64,000 bases of DNA from Pseudobacteriovorax sp. (GCA_013215145.1 JABSRP010000013.1:173068-237067), one strand, 5' to 3'; positions 16,401 to 26,479 are shown, numbered from the stretch's first letter. The notes: generated by a model from the letters alone, not told the origin. Program-made: numbers and translations.

Positions 16401-18689
16401 TTGATACAGTCAGAAAGACAACTCACTTCGGTATATGCTGAGATCGCTGTAGATTCGCCACTCCACCGAACATTCACATACCATTGGCATTCCGATTTGA
16501 CAGTTGGGGCCCGTGTTGTTGTGCCATTTGGGCGGCATAACGGGGAGAAACTGGGCCTTGTCCTTCAGGTTTCCAAAGACAAACCCAAATTCCGTACAAA
16601 GTCGATTCTGTCTACCGTAGACGAAGAGCCTATATTCTCCGAATCCTTGTTGCGATTGGCTAAATGGCTTAGTAGTTACTACTTCCACCCAATAGGATTA
16701 GTCTTAAAGACTATGTTGCCCGGTAGCGTAAGTAAAAAGAAAACAGCAACCATAGCGCCGACGGAATTGGGTCTGGAGGAGATGACTGAAGGTCGTCTCA
16801 TTTCACAGTGCTTGTCATATATTTATAAGAATAAAAAAACTCTTAGCCGTGAGACTTTCCTCAAGCGGCTTAATCAATGGTCGAGCTCGGAAGCAGAGGT
16901 GGTAACACTTGATCAGTTGCTGGGTGAGCAATTAGTCGAGGTTGAGACAATTCAAAAGCTCTCGCTCCGCACGCAGCGCGAAAAAAATGGAGTCGCAGAT
17001 CCCAAGTCGTCTCAGCCTAGTCCTGTGACAATTGAGTATACCAGAGGCCAGAGGGTGGCCTTAGAAGCATTGAAGACCAAAAGGGCTCAGAATCGTCCCT
17101 TTCTACTATTGGGGCCTACTGGTTCAGGAAAGACCGAAGTTTACCTAAGTTTCATTGCTCACCTTTTTTCATTAAGTGAATCATCGCAGGTTCTAGTCAT
17201 GGTGCCTGAAATCTCTCTCACACCGCAGATGTCGATAGTATTCGAAAAGCGATTTCCAGGAATGGTTGCTTTTGTTCACTCCGCACTCGAAGACTCCGAG
17301 AGATGGGATCGTCTTGCCGAAGTCAGAAGAGGTAACCTTCGCATTCTGATTGGACCGCGATCCTCAGTTTTCGCTGCATTCAACTCGCTATCGGCTATTA
17401 TTGTAGATGAAGAGCATGACAGTAGCTATAAGCAGGGCTCGGGGCTACGATATCAAGGACGCGATGTGGCTATAGTAAGGGGGCGCTACGAATCAATACC
17501 TGTAATTCTAGGCAGCGCAACACCATCCTTGGAGAGCTTTCAAAACGCTAGATTGGACAAATATCAGCTTTTACAGTTGACCGAGCGAGCCAACCGGTTG
17601 GCGATGCCAGAAATTTCTATTTTAGAGCATGAAGTCAAACCAATGATATCACAAAATCTTGGAATTGCACTAGAGGAGACTGAGGTTCCGATACACCCTT
17701 CGATCTTAGAAAGTCTGGAGGAAAACCATAAGAATGGCCAGCAGTCTATGGTGATCGTCAATCGTCGCGGGTTTGCCTACTTTTTATATTCGAAACAAGA
17801 AAAAAAGGCTGTTTCTTGTCGTAGTTGCGATGTCACTATGACGCTCCATAAAAAAAGAGAGCAACTAGTGTGTCACTACTGTGATGAAAGGGTTCCGTTG
17901 GCGCGTGTTGTGGGCAGGAATCCAAATGATTTCATCGCCGTGGGCTTTGGTAGCGAACAGGTGGAGGAGTTTTTGGCCCAGGCAATACCATCAGCAAAAA
18001 TCTCGCGAATGGATAGCGATTCTACCGCAAAAAAAGGCTCCCTCGAAACACTGCTGTCGGCGTTTCGCAATAAAAAGATCGATATTCTTGTGGGTACGCA
18101 AATGTTGGCCAAAGGTCATGATTTTGAAAAAGTAACCCTCATTTGTCTCATCGAGGTGGATCGTATGATGAGTTTGCCAGACTTTCGAGCAGGGGAACGA
18201 ACATTTCAGTTAATGGTACAAGCGGCCGGACGAGCAGGCCGGGGAAGTCTTCCGGGTAGGGTGCTTCTCCAAACGGGTATGAAGGACAACAAAGTCATTA
18301 AGCATGCCATTCGTCACGACTACAAAACCTTCGCAGAGGAAGAGCTTACTTTTAGACGAGAAAATTTTTTTCCACCGTTTGTAAAAATGCTGTGTTTCGA
18401 ATTCTCAAGTGAAAGCCATGACCAACTGTCTCGATACTGCCTTCATTTGGAAGTGCTCCTTCGTCGTCTATTTGCCGAGAATGGTGAGATGGTAAGACAG
18501 CTTCAAGTCCATGGTCCCGTGCCACCGCCAATTGAAAAAGTAAGGAAACACTGGAGGCGATGTCTCTTGATGACCTCGGCGGATGTTATGGGTTTGAGAA
18601 GGTTTGCAGAATTAATGAACTCCGAGTTGAAAAAAGCTCCGAGTAGCATCAAAATATCCATAGACATTGACCCCCAGACACTAATTTAG
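16401..18689 (+). CDS. priA: Primosomal protein N' (replication restart helicase PriA)
   Basis: PriA is the 3'-5' helicase that recognises stalled forks and reloads the replisome. The 762-residue protein has the N-terminal 3'-DNA-binding domain, Walker A LLGPTGSGKTEVYL, Walker B IIVDEEHDSSYKQ, GSATPSLESF, and the C-terminal helicase half (GTQMLAKGHDFEKV, QAAGRAGRGSLPGRV). The cysteine insert is reduced: only C473, C476, C491 and C494 remain of the usual eight. In E. coli PriA these positions correspond to the inner zinc site; the outer pair of CxxC motifs is replaced by SKQEKK and VVGRNPND. The start is TTG 16401 with AAGGA ten bases before it. Confidence 0.93.
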   Translation: MIQSERQLTSVYAEIAVDSPLHRTFTYHWHSDLTVGARVVVPFGRHNGEKLGLVLQVSKDKPKFRTKSILSTVDEEPIFSESLLRLAKWLSSYYFHPIGLVLKTMLPGSVSKKKTATIAPTELGLEEMTEGRLISQCLSYIYKNKKTLSRETFLKRLNQWSSSEAEVVTLDQLLGEQLVEVETIQKLSLRTQREKNGVADPKSSQPSPVTIEYTRGQRVALEALKTKRAQNRPFLLLGPTGSGKTEVYLSFIAHLFSLSESSQVLVMVPEISLTPQMSIVFEKRFPGMVAFVHSALEDSERWDRLAEVRRGNLRILIGPRSSVFAAFNSLSAIIVDEEHDSSYKQGSGLRYQGRDVAIVRGRYESIPVILGSATPSLESFQNARLDKYQLLQLTERANRLAMPEISILEHEVKPMISQNLGIALEETEVPIHPSILESLEENHKNGQQSMVIVNRRGFAYFLYSKQEKKAVSCRSCDVTMTLHKKREQLVCHYCDERVPLARVVGRNPNDFIAVGFGSEQVEEFLAQAIPSAKISRMDSDSTAKKGSLETLLSAFRNKKIDILVGTQMLAKGHDFEKVTLICLIEVDRMMSLPDFRAGERTFQLMVQAAGRAGRGSLPGRVLLQTGMKDNKVIKHAIRHDYKTFAEEELTFRRENFFPPFVKMLCFEFSSESHDQLSRYCLHLEVLLRRLFAENGEMVRQLQVHGPVPPPIEKVRKHWRRCLLMTSADVMGLRRFAELMNSELKKAPSSIKISIDIDPQTLI

Positions 18690-18775
18690 GCAATGGAACT
18701 AAATTAACGTATCTTTTTCCGGTACGAGGTAATAATCTTAAATCTGGGTGAACGCAAAAATTGAGGAGCCGAACC

Positions 18776-19360
18776 GTGGAGAATCAAATCGGGTTAGATC
18801 AGCTTACAGCTATGCAGAGTGAAGCGAAATTAGTCGAGAACCGGACAATTTTTGTATCCGAAGGGATAAATTCGGCTGTCGCAAAGCGAGTGGTGAACCA
18901 TCTTTTGGCATTTGAAGCCCAAGACAGTAGTAACCCAATTTATATGTATATCAACAGCCCCGGTGGAGAGGTGAACAGTGGGTTCGCTATCTACGATACC
19001 ATGCGATTTATTAAGTCAGACGTGCGAGTTGTGTGTACTGGACTATGCGCCAGTATTGCTACCGTGATCCTATTGGGAGCAGACAAACAGCATCGTTATG
19101 GGATGGCTAATTGTAAGTATCTGATCCATCAACCGCTGATTGGTGGTCATGTACAAGGACAAGCCTCAGATCTCGAAATCACGGCGCGGGAAATCATCAA
19201 AACGCGGAAAAAAATCAATCAGTTACTCTCTGATGAATGCGGTAAAGAGTACTCTCAGGTGGAAGAAGACACGACTCGTGACTATTGGATGAATTCCGAC
19301 GAGGCATTGAAATACGGTCTCATCTCAAAAATTGTCGAAAATATTGATGATATAAGCTAA
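18776..19360 (+). CDS. clpP: ClpP-family serine protease
   Basis: ClpP forms the barrel protease that works with Clp ATPases in protein turnover. I choose GTG 18776 with GAGGAG seven bases upstream (194 residues); a TTG at 18761 lies before that site. The catalytic Ser is in GLCASIATVILLG, the His in LIHQPLIGG, and the Asp in TTRDYWMNSDEAL, so the triad is intact. NSPGGEVNSGFAIYDTM is the oxyanion-strand region. The serine motif differs from the usual GQAASMGA, so this may be a second, divergent ClpP rather than the housekeeping one; no clpX follows. Confidence 0.88.
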   Translation: MENQIGLDQLTAMQSEAKLVENRTIFVSEGINSAVAKRVVNHLLAFEAQDSSNPIYMYINSPGGEVNSGFAIYDTMRFIKSDVRVVCTGLCASIATVILLGADKQHRYGMANCKYLIHQPLIGGHVQGQASDLEITAREIIKTRKKINQLLSDECGKEYSQVEEDTTRDYWMNSDEALKYGLISKIVENIDDIS

Positions 19361-19432
19361 TAGCAGGGTTTGGTGGAGCGCTTTTGATTAGGCGTTGTCA
19401 TCGTTTTTAACCATTCTGCTTCAGGTATCAAC

Positions 19433-21160
19433 TTGCTAGATCGAAATATCCGACGCGAGGGCTTGGCCCTCGGTGCCGCGACTCTGTTTTCACTTGCTCT
19501 TGGGCTAGTCTCAGCGATTCTTTCCTCAGCTATTGGGCCAGCACTCCAAACTGTAAACGCACCTTCTGACATGGTTCTCCAAGTAGTAGATTTGCTAGGT
19601 CCTAAACTAGCGGAAGTCGTTAAAAATCTTGCGAATATCGAATCGATCAGCGTTGGACAACTCTGGACCAACTTACCCTACCAAATCCTTGCTTTGGCGG
19701 GATTTCGGCTCGTGTTTAGTATTTGTCAGTGGTACCTCTGGGAAAAGACCACGGAGCGCATTGCCTTTCGCGAGCGGGAAGCGTTGGTCAATGGTTATCT
19801 GGGTATGACTCCTCATCATATTTATCAGCTCGACGGGGTTAGTCCTAGACTGTCTTCGACTATCACGACAGATGTGAAATTATATCGAGAGTATCTTGTA
19901 CATTTCTACGGTGGACTTCCGCGAGAATTGATTCAGGCTTGCTTTTATTTTGTAACTGCCTACTTTTTATCTCCTACGCTATTTATAGTCTTTATTTTGG
20001 GGCTGACTCCGGCAGGTATAGTCTTAAGTAAACTAGGAAAAAAAATCCGGAGACGGTTTGGTAAATCTCTTGAGAGCTATGCTGAGCTTTCCGAGTGGCT
20101 TCAACAAAGACTACTCGGAACTGAAACGATTAAGCAGTTCGGCACTGAGAGTGTCGAGTTAGAGAACCTCCGAAAAAAAACTGAGGACCTGAATCGGACT
20201 TATCTTAAAACTATCAGAGCCAAGTCTAGGACAGGTCCGCTGCTCGAAATCATCGCTGTTTTTGTCCTTGTATTTGTCATGTTTTTAGCCCTCAAAATGT
20301 TGGCCTCAGGAGAGGTTGGTGGCTCAGTGATGATGTCATTTTTTGCTGTATTGGCCATGGCGGTTCAGTCAGCATCTAAACTTGGACGATACTACAACAG
20401 CAACAAGGAGGGCCAGGCAGCACTTGAACGCTTGCGGTCGGCTCAGGAAGAGTTGGGTCGTTTTAAGGACAAAGGACGTGTCATCAGTCACTCAGATGAA
20501 CTCTTAGATAATTTGATTCTGCGATTGATTGATGTAGCAGTTAAATATCCAGGCTCAGATACCCAAAAAGCTCTAAACAGTGTGAGTCTAGACTTCTTTA
20601 GAGGTAGATTCTATTGCGTCGCGGGTCCATCAGGGTCAGGAAAAACGACGCTTATGCTGGCGGTTCTAGGGTTGGTGCCTTTGGATGCAGGTAGGCTTGT
20701 GGCGAAGGAGGGGTTTGATGCAAAGGATATTGGCTATTTGCCGCAGAAGCCAAATCTTATCTCAAAAAGCATCGCCGAGAACGTGGCCTATCCCAACTCC
20801 GACTTAGACTTACAAAGAGTTAGGTGGTCTTTGGAACAGTGTGCTCTTTTAAGTGAAGTTGAGAATCGGTTAACTGTACAACCAGACGGAAACGGATTGG
20901 CGCTGTCTGGAGGTCAACAACAGCGTTTGATGCTAGCCCGTCTTTTTTACCATAATTATTCATTTATAGTGATGGATGAAGGCACTTCTGCAGTAGATCC
21001 GGAAAATGAGCGTCTAATTTATGAAGCGTTGAAGTTGCTAGTAAAAAAAGGTGGAACTATTTTGATGGTAGCTCATCGGCCCGAGGCCATTGCTCAGGCT
21101 GATGAGGTTATATACTTGGATGCTGGCCAACTGACATCAATTAAGAGTTCAGAGCCTTAA
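19433..21160 (+). CDS. ABC exporter half-transporter (membrane and ATPase domains fused)
   Basis: A 575-residue MsbA/HlyB-type half-transporter. An N-terminal membrane domain with about six helices (20-320) precedes the nucleotide-binding domain with Walker A GPSGSGKTTL, Q-loop YLPQKPNL, signature LSGGQQQRLMLAR, Walker B FIVMDEGTSAVD and H-loop VAHRPEA. All ATPase motifs are intact, so a homodimer could be active. The start at TTG 19433 has only a weak ribosome-binding site and is uncertain. The 3' end overlaps the convergent etfA by 20 bases. The substrate cannot be inferred. Confidence 0.85.
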   Translation: MLDRNIRREGLALGAATLFSLALGLVSAILSSAIGPALQTVNAPSDMVLQVVDLLGPKLAEVVKNLANIESISVGQLWTNLPYQILALAGFRLVFSICQWYLWEKTTERIAFREREALVNGYLGMTPHHIYQLDGVSPRLSSTITTDVKLYREYLVHFYGGLPRELIQACFYFVTAYFLSPTLFIVFILGLTPAGIVLSKLGKKIRRRFGKSLESYAELSEWLQQRLLGTETIKQFGTESVELENLRKKTEDLNRTYLKTIRAKSRTGPLLEIIAVFVLVFVMFLALKMLASGEVGGSVMMSFFAVLAMAVQSASKLGRYYNSNKEGQAALERLRSAQEELGRFKDKGRVISHSDELLDNLILRLIDVAVKYPGSDTQKALNSVSLDFFRGRFYCVAGPSGSGKTTLMLAVLGLVPLDAGRLVAKEGFDAKDIGYLPQKPNLISKSIAENVAYPNSDLDLQRVRWSLEQCALLSEVENRLTVQPDGNGLALSGGQQQRLMLARLFYHNYSFIVMDEGTSAVDPENERLIYEALKLLVKKGGTILMVAHRPEAIAQADEVIYLDAGQLTSIKSSEP

Positions 21161-22109
21161 GCTTTTCCGTAAGGACCGGGACTGCTTCAAACAAATCCGC
21201 CACAATGCCGTAGTCGGCTATTTTAAATATCGGTGCATCAGGATCAGTATTGATGGCAACAATAGTTTTCGCAGTGCGCATACCTGCCATGTGTTGTATC
21301 GATCCACTGATTCCACAAGCGATGTAGAGATTAGGATTGACCGTTTTACCGGTCTGACCAACCTGCATATCGTGGGAGGCATAACCAGAGTCAACAGCAG
21401 CGCGTGAAGCCCCTACCGTAGCTTCCATGGCCGCGGCGGCTTCGTCTAAAATTTTAAAGGCATCAGCCGACCCCATAGCTCGACCGCCAGAGATGATACG
21501 CGATGCTTCTGTTAAGTCCGCCTTTTGGCTTGCACCAGCTTTAAGTTCTAATGCCTGGATTTTGGTATCGAGTGAACTCCAATTGATTGTCTCAACAGTC
21601 CCTAAGCCTGTTCCTGGTTTTTTGACTTCAATCGAATTTGGCCTTAGTGAAACAAGGCAAGTCGATGAAGTTTTGGCTTTAAGAGTAGCTATAGCTTTAC
21701 CAGCGTACATAGGTTTTTGGGCTTCGAGCTCATCACCCGAATGACTTAGTGAGATGACGTCGGTAAATAGAGCGCTATCAAACCTGGCTGCCAGCCTAGG
21801 TAGTACGTCTTTACCCATAGGGGAGGCCGACGCTAAAATGAGGTCGGGTGAAAAAGCCTCGACAGCGAGCTCGATGGCTTTTGAGTAAGACACGGGGTTG
21901 TAAAGTTCAAGTTGATCGTCTTCCACCACGAAGACTTTGTCTAAGCCCTGTCCGGCAAAATCTCCGCAGTTTGATGCGACACCTTTGCCCACGACGACGG
22001 CTGCAATGTTTTCTGGAGACGATTCGAGGGAAGAAGCTAGAGAGCATAGTTCCCAGGTACTAGATTTAACAGCTCCAGACCTTTGGTCTGCAAAAATCAA
22101 TATTTTCAT
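21141..22109 (-). CDS. etfA: Electron transfer flavoprotein alpha subunit
   Basis: EtfA with EtfB forms the FAD-containing heterodimer that accepts electrons from acyl-CoA and other dehydrogenases. The 322-residue protein has the N-terminal Rossmann-like part and the C-terminal FAD domain with ISGGRAMGSADAFK, GASRAAVDSGYASHDMQVGQ, GKTVNPNLYIACGISGSIQH and AINTDPDAPIFKIADYGIV, all diagnostic. AAGGAGATATCT precedes the ATG. It follows etfB by ten bases on the same strand. Confidence 0.97.
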   Translation of the reverse strand: MKILIFADQRSGAVKSSTWELCSLASSLESSPENIAAVVVGKGVASNCGDFAGQGLDKVFVVEDDQLELYNPVSYSKAIELAVEAFSPDLILASASPMGKDVLPRLAARFDSALFTDVISLSHSGDELEAQKPMYAGKAIATLKAKTSSTCLVSLRPNSIEVKKPGTGLGTVETINWSSLDTKIQALELKAGASQKADLTEASRIISGGRAMGSADAFKILDEAAAAMEATVGASRAAVDSGYASHDMQVGQTGKTVNPNLYIACGISGSIQHMAGMRTAKTIVAINTDPDAPIFKIADYGIVADLFEAVPVLTEKLKALNS

Positions 22110-22119
22110 AGATATCTCC

Positions 22120-22905
22120 TTAAAGTACCTTAGCTTCGTTTCTTAATAATCCCACGACTTCTTCTACCATTTCAGGAATTGGTTTATCCTGGAATACTTT
22201 TCCTGGCGGTTTCTCTTGAGGATAGGTAAAGCTTGAAATCGTCACTTTGCTTTCTAAAGAGGAGCGATCGACACCGAGATCATCAACGGTTTTGATTTCG
22301 AAAGGCTTCTTCTTGGCTTTCATGATGCCAGGAAGCGATGTATAGCGGGGAGAGTTGAGAGACTTATTGGCACCGATAATTCCAGGCCCTTCAAACTTCA
22401 AGATTTCAGTCTGGCCGCCTTCTACTTCGCGCTCTACCGTGACAGAACTGCCTTCAATTGTGACTTTATTTGCAACATTGACGTGCGGTAAGTCTAATAG
22501 CTCTGCCAGCATAGTACCTACCTGCATGTTATCATCGTCGATACCTTGTTTGCCGCACAGAATCAAATCGGGGTTTTCTTGAGAAACAAGTCCCTTGAGG
22601 ACCTTAGCCACACCCAAGGCGTCCGTACTCTCAAGGCCTTCATTATTGACCAAGACGCCGCGGTCTCCGCCCATAGCAAGGCCTTTGACGATGAGATCTT
22701 TACAGCTACTATCGCTGAAGCTAGCTATTATAACCTCACCAGATCCTTGCGCTTCCTTGATTTGTAGTGCTTCTTCTATGGCGTATTCGTCGTATGGATT
22801 GATGATGAACTTTGTCGCAGAATGATCGACAGATGATTGATCTGCTGACAACTCGATTTTTGTCTCGGTGTCCGGAGTCTTTTTGATTAAGACCAGAATT
22901 TTCAT
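22120..22905 (-). CDS. etfB: Electron transfer flavoprotein beta subunit
   Basis: EtfB binds AMP and docks electron donors in the ETF heterodimer. The 261-residue sequence begins MKILVLIKKTPDTETKIELS and has INPYDEYAIEEALQIKE, LCGKQGIDDDNMQVG and VEREVEGGQTEILKFEGPG, typical of the family. GAGAGGT precedes the ATG. The order etfB-etfA and the short spacing indicate one transcript, possibly continued from the aminotransferase gene 89 bases upstream. Confidence 0.97.
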   Translation of the reverse strand: MKILVLIKKTPDTETKIELSADQSSVDHSATKFIINPYDEYAIEEALQIKEAQGSGEVIIASFSDSSCKDLIVKGLAMGGDRGVLVNNEGLESTDALGVAKVLKGLVSQENPDLILCGKQGIDDDNMQVGTMLAELLDLPHVNVANKVTIEGSSVTVEREVEGGQTEILKFEGPGIIGANKSLNSPRYTSLPGIMKAKKKPFEIKTVDDLGVDRSSLESKVTISSFTYPQEKPPGKVFQDKPIPEMVEEVVGLLRNEAKVL

Positions 22906-22994
22906 AAGTACCTCTCATGTCAAATGCAGAACTGGGTTTGCCCCTGAAGGGAAAGAAACTACCAATTTGATGGTTTTTGCGCAAATCTATCTCG

Positions 22995-24146
22995 TCAAAG
23001 AGACTTGCTAAAATGCTCTTGTGCTGCCTGAAGACCAGATCCTATGCGAAAATTGTACCCACAAGCAACTAAAGAACGTTCTAAGACCGCGATCGCCGTC
23101 AACAGACTAAATTCATCTATTAGTCCTAGGTGCGCAACTCTGACGATTTTTCCTTTTAAATGGTCCTGCCCTCCCGCAAAAATAGTATTATGCTTTTCAC
23201 GAGCATGGCGGATAAGTTGCTGTCCGTCGACTCCAGAAGGTAAGGCAATGGCCGTTAAAGACGTTGAGTGGTCTGCTCGGCTGAATACCTCGAGACCCAT
23301 GGCTACAGCAGCTTTTTGACATGCTTCCGAACATATTCTGTGAAACTCGGCAATTGGTCCGAGACCTGTTTCGAGAATGATATCGAGAGCGGAGGAGAGA
23401 CTGCGTATCAATGTGGTGGCAGGAGTCCAAGCAGAAAGCCCCTTCTCCTGCCCAGTGGCCTCTTTTTTGAGATCAAAATAGAACTTCTCCCTCGTTGAGA
23501 TTTGATCCCAGGCATTTTTAGAGAGGGCGACAAAGGCCAACCCTGGAGGTACACCAAAACCCTTTTGACTTCCGGACAAGAGACAGTCGACCCCAAGATC
23601 CGACATAGGAAGATTTTGAGCAATCAGGCCGCTTATGGCATCCACAACAACTAAGGCGTCACTGTGTTTTTTGATAATGGGAACAATTTTCGCAATCGGA
23701 TAGGCAACACCTGTAGAAGTCTCGTTAGCTTGAAGAAAAACAGCCTTCAGGTTTTTATGAGACTTGACTAGAGATTCAAGGTGATCGAGATCGATGGAAC
23801 TCCCCCATTCCAGGTGATAGACCTTTGTATTACATCTGTAGGATTCGTTGAGCTTGGTCCATCTTTGACCGAACTTTCCCCCTTCTATTACAAGGACAGC
23901 ATCACCAGGGTTAGTCAAGTTCACTACCGCGGATTCCATGGCTCCAGTCCCTGAGGAAGTCAAAATCAATGGTTTGGTGTCACCTCGGAACACCTGATCT
24001 AGTTGGTCTCTCGTCCTAAGAAAAATTGACTTAAATTCTTCCGACCTATGGTAGATCTCGGTATTCAAGGATTGCTGTGCGACCTGAGTCGGGACGGGAG
24101 TAGGACCTGGACAAAAAATACGGGGTGGATTGAACCCATGGCTCAT
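22995..24146 (-). CDS. Class V aminotransferase (alanine/serine-glyoxylate type)
   Basis: A PLP enzyme of fold type I. The 383-residue protein starts with the family pattern (CPGPTPVPTQVAQQSLN), has the cofactor-ring segment SSGTGAMESAVVNL, the Asp that contacts PLP nitrogen in VVVDAISGL, and the Schiff-base Lys in SGSQKGFGVPPGLAF. This set matches alanine-glyoxylate/serine-glyoxylate/serine-pyruvate aminotransferases. The substrate is not decided by sequence; serine-pyruvate type is plausible. It lies upstream of etfBA in the same direction. Confidence 0.85.
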   Translation of the reverse strand: MSHGFNPPRIFCPGPTPVPTQVAQQSLNTEIYHRSEEFKSIFLRTRDQLDQVFRGDTKPLILTSSGTGAMESAVVNLTNPGDAVLVIEGGKFGQRWTKLNESYRCNTKVYHLEWGSSIDLDHLESLVKSHKNLKAVFLQANETSTGVAYPIAKIVPIIKKHSDALVVVDAISGLIAQNLPMSDLGVDCLLSGSQKGFGVPPGLAFVALSKNAWDQISTREKFYFDLKKEATGQEKGLSAWTPATTLIRSLSSALDIILETGLGPIAEFHRICSEACQKAAVAMGLEVFSRADHSTSLTAIALPSGVDGQQLIRHAREKHNTIFAGGQDHLKGKIVRVAHLGLIDEFSLLTAIAVLERSLVACGYNFRIGSGLQAAQEHFSKSL

Positions 24147-24233
24147 GTTGAATCTCCTTACAGAATACGACGAAAATACCGCTAAATGGAACTGAGCTCT
24201 AGGAATTTTTGGATGCGGTTCTGTGATTTCCGA

Positions 24234-25532
24234 CTAGGTTGTTCTTTTATTTTCACTTCCAATTCGCCGAATAACAGTGGGAATTGGAATAGCTATGCTT
24301 TTACCTGGTCTTAGTCTCTTTGGTTTGATGTCGGGGTTGATGTTTAAAATCTTTTTCACGGGTACTTTGTAAGTTCTTGCAATCTTACCCAAGGTTTCCC
24401 CTCGCTTGATTTTATGCAGTTTGAAATCCTTGATCTCTAATTTTGCAAATCTGGGCATAGAGCTTTCAAACTTAGAGACAAGACTTTCAGGCAGTCGAAG
24501 ACGATAGTATCCGCCACTGATTTGCGATTTGGGCGGTGTCACTCCTTTTTTGAGGTCTGGATTCCAGTATGTAAGAGTCTTTGACGGGATCCCTAAATAG
24601 CTAGAAATCTCCTTCATAAGCACAGGGCTTTTTACCTCGACTGTTGACAGAGGAGTATAATGCCTATTATCGGAAATGGCTTGAAATCCAAATTTTTCTG
24701 GTTCGGAAGCTAGGATTAATGCGGCAATTATTTTGGGGACGTACTGCTTTGTTTCTAGACGAATGTACTTTGAGTCTGCAATGTCCCAGAATGTATTCGA
24801 TTTTGTGCGTCTTAGGGCTCTCTTTATCTTTCCTGGTCCAGCGTTGTAAGCCGCGATAGCTAGGTGCCAGTCGTCGAATATATGATAAAGGTCCTTAAGA
24901 TATCTTGCTGCCGCGTGGGTTGCTTTCTCTAAGTTTTTTCGTTCATCCACCCAAAAGTTGATCTTCAATCCATATCGCTTAGCTGTCAGTGGCATGAATT
25001 GCCAGGTCCCTGTTGCTCTAGCACGACTATAGGCTCTATTGTTGAATCCCGACTCGATCATAGCCATAAACTCTAGTTCGATGGGTACCCCATGTTCTCT
25101 TAATATGGGGTGAATGATATCTTTAAAGCTCTCTCGTTTTACTAGCCATTTGAGAAAGGTAATCCGGCCTTTGGACTGGAAATGCCGGACCCATTTTTCC
25201 ACCTTCTCATTGTTAGTCATGGGAAAGCTAATGTGTCTAGACTGCAGACTAACATCGGAAAGCTTGTTCCTAGTTACTAATCCAAAGAAGTCTCTGCGTT
25301 TACTTTTTTTTCGGATGTTTTCGGCGAGCGGCTTATGATGTTCTATAATGTATTGCCCGTAAATCGAATCCTGACAGTATTCAAGATCCCATTCTGGAGG
25401 CTGATCCTCGGGGCTTACCACAGGGTTTTCCGCCACCGTTCTGGTCGGTTCGATGGGAGATTCGAGATGGGGGCTTGTCATTTGACACGCAATCAAAGCA
25501 AATGCACTTATGATCAAGACTAAAATGTACAA
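24234..25532 (-). CDS. mltD: Membrane-bound lytic murein transglycosylase D-like lipoprotein
   Basis: An exo/endo-type enzyme that cleaves peptidoglycan to anhydromuropeptides at the outer membrane. The N terminus (MYILVLIISAFALIAC) is a lipoprotein signal with lipobox LIAC. The SLT domain holds the catalytic Glu in MAMIESGFNNRAYSRARATG, plus TWQFMPLTAKRYGL and LAIAAYNAGPGKI. One LysM domain is clear at the C terminus (IKRGETLGKIARTYKVPVKK). E. coli MltD has two LysM domains; here only one is obvious in 432 residues. It lies 33 bases behind bamD. Confidence 0.9.
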   Translation of the reverse strand: MYILVLIISAFALIACQMTSPHLESPIEPTRTVAENPVVSPEDQPPEWDLEYCQDSIYGQYIIEHHKPLAENIRKKSKRRDFFGLVTRNKLSDVSLQSRHISFPMTNNEKVEKWVRHFQSKGRITFLKWLVKRESFKDIIHPILREHGVPIELEFMAMIESGFNNRAYSRARATGTWQFMPLTAKRYGLKINFWVDERKNLEKATHAAARYLKDLYHIFDDWHLAIAAYNAGPGKIKRALRRTKSNTFWDIADSKYIRLETKQYVPKIIAALILASEPEKFGFQAISDNRHYTPLSTVEVKSPVLMKEISSYLGIPSKTLTYWNPDLKKGVTPPKSQISGGYYRLRLPESLVSKFESSMPRFAKLEIKDFKLHKIKRGETLGKIARTYKVPVKKILNINPDIKPKRLRPGKSIAIPIPTVIRRIGSENKRTT

Positions 25533-25565
25533 GTTTTTTCCTCTCAGTTGGCATCGAAACTGTCT

Positions 25566-26348
25566 TTAGGATTTTGGTAGTTTTGATTCCGCCGACCTAA
25601 ACGTTTCAGCTTTTTCCTTGAGTTGTTTGGCAGTCATGGATTTGAAGTAAATATTTTTATCGGATTCGGGGTCTTCTGCTTTTATTTTGGCCATCTCTTC
25701 AAACGACTTTCCCGCCAGTTGCAGAGCTCTTCTCTGAATGTCGGGGAAGTCTTTATAGCTTTCTAGAATATTAACAGCTCGAAAGGCACAAGCGTGGTAA
25801 ATCTCCTGTTTGCAATAAAAATTCATGACAAAAACCTGAGAGTCAGCGATGCGCTTGCGACCAATTTTCATCTTTTCCCTAGCTTCTTTTACGTATTTAC
25901 TACTGGAGTATTTGTCGAGAAGCGTTTGCCACTCTATCATGGCCTGAGAGGTGAAGTCCTGCTCCCTGTCAACCTCTTCAGGAGCTTCAATCCAGTAGGC
26001 TTCACCGATACGAAACTGAGCGAAGTCGACTTTTTCGTGTCTTGGGTGTAATTTGATAAACTGAGAGTATGCTATGGCGGCTTCCTGATAATTTCCCAGC
26101 TCAAAGTGTGAGTTGGCCATCATCAGATCTGCCTGAGCGGCGTGTTTGCTGTAAGGGAAGCGCGATTTGAACTGACCTAGCTTTTGCAGCGCTATGTCGT
26201 AAAGTCCATCGTTGTAAGGTTCTGCTGCCGCCGCAAAAACGTCAGCAGGATCTTCAGGATTGTAAGATTTTTCGCTACAGGAAACTATCAATATTATTAA
26301 TATCAGATACTTACATATGTGTAAGGGCGGAAATAGATTTTTGTACAT
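25566..26348 (-). CDS. bamD: Outer membrane assembly lipoprotein BamD (YfiO)
   Basis: BamD is the essential lipoprotein of the BAM complex that inserts beta-barrel proteins. The 260-residue protein has a signal peptide with lipobox IVSC, then TPR repeats: YDIALQKLGQFKSRFPYSKH, LGNYQEAAIAYSQFIKLHP, and the family sequence VDFAQFRIGEAYW followed by REQDFTSQAM, which matches the conserved BamD DRD..s.A pattern. It starts a minus-strand run that includes mltD. Confidence 0.93.
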   Translation of the reverse strand: MYKNLFPPLHICKYLILIILIVSCSEKSYNPEDPADVFAAAAEPYNDGLYDIALQKLGQFKSRFPYSKHAAQADLMMANSHFELGNYQEAAIAYSQFIKLHPRHEKVDFAQFRIGEAYWIEAPEEVDREQDFTSQAMIEWQTLLDKYSSSKYVKEAREKMKIGRKRIADSQVFVMNFYCKQEIYHACAFRAVNILESYKDFPDIQRRALQLAGKSFEEMAKIKAEDPESDKNIYFKSMTAKQLKEKAETFRSAESKLPKS

Positions 26349-26479
26349 GTACTGTCCTTCAATTATCGTCCAATCTGCCGAATAGTAATTAAGCTAGTGT
26401 GATACATCCGACGTAAGGATGTTCTACTAAGCCAGAGTAAATTTGTCAGCAAATCTTATCACGAGATTCTATAGGCGAT

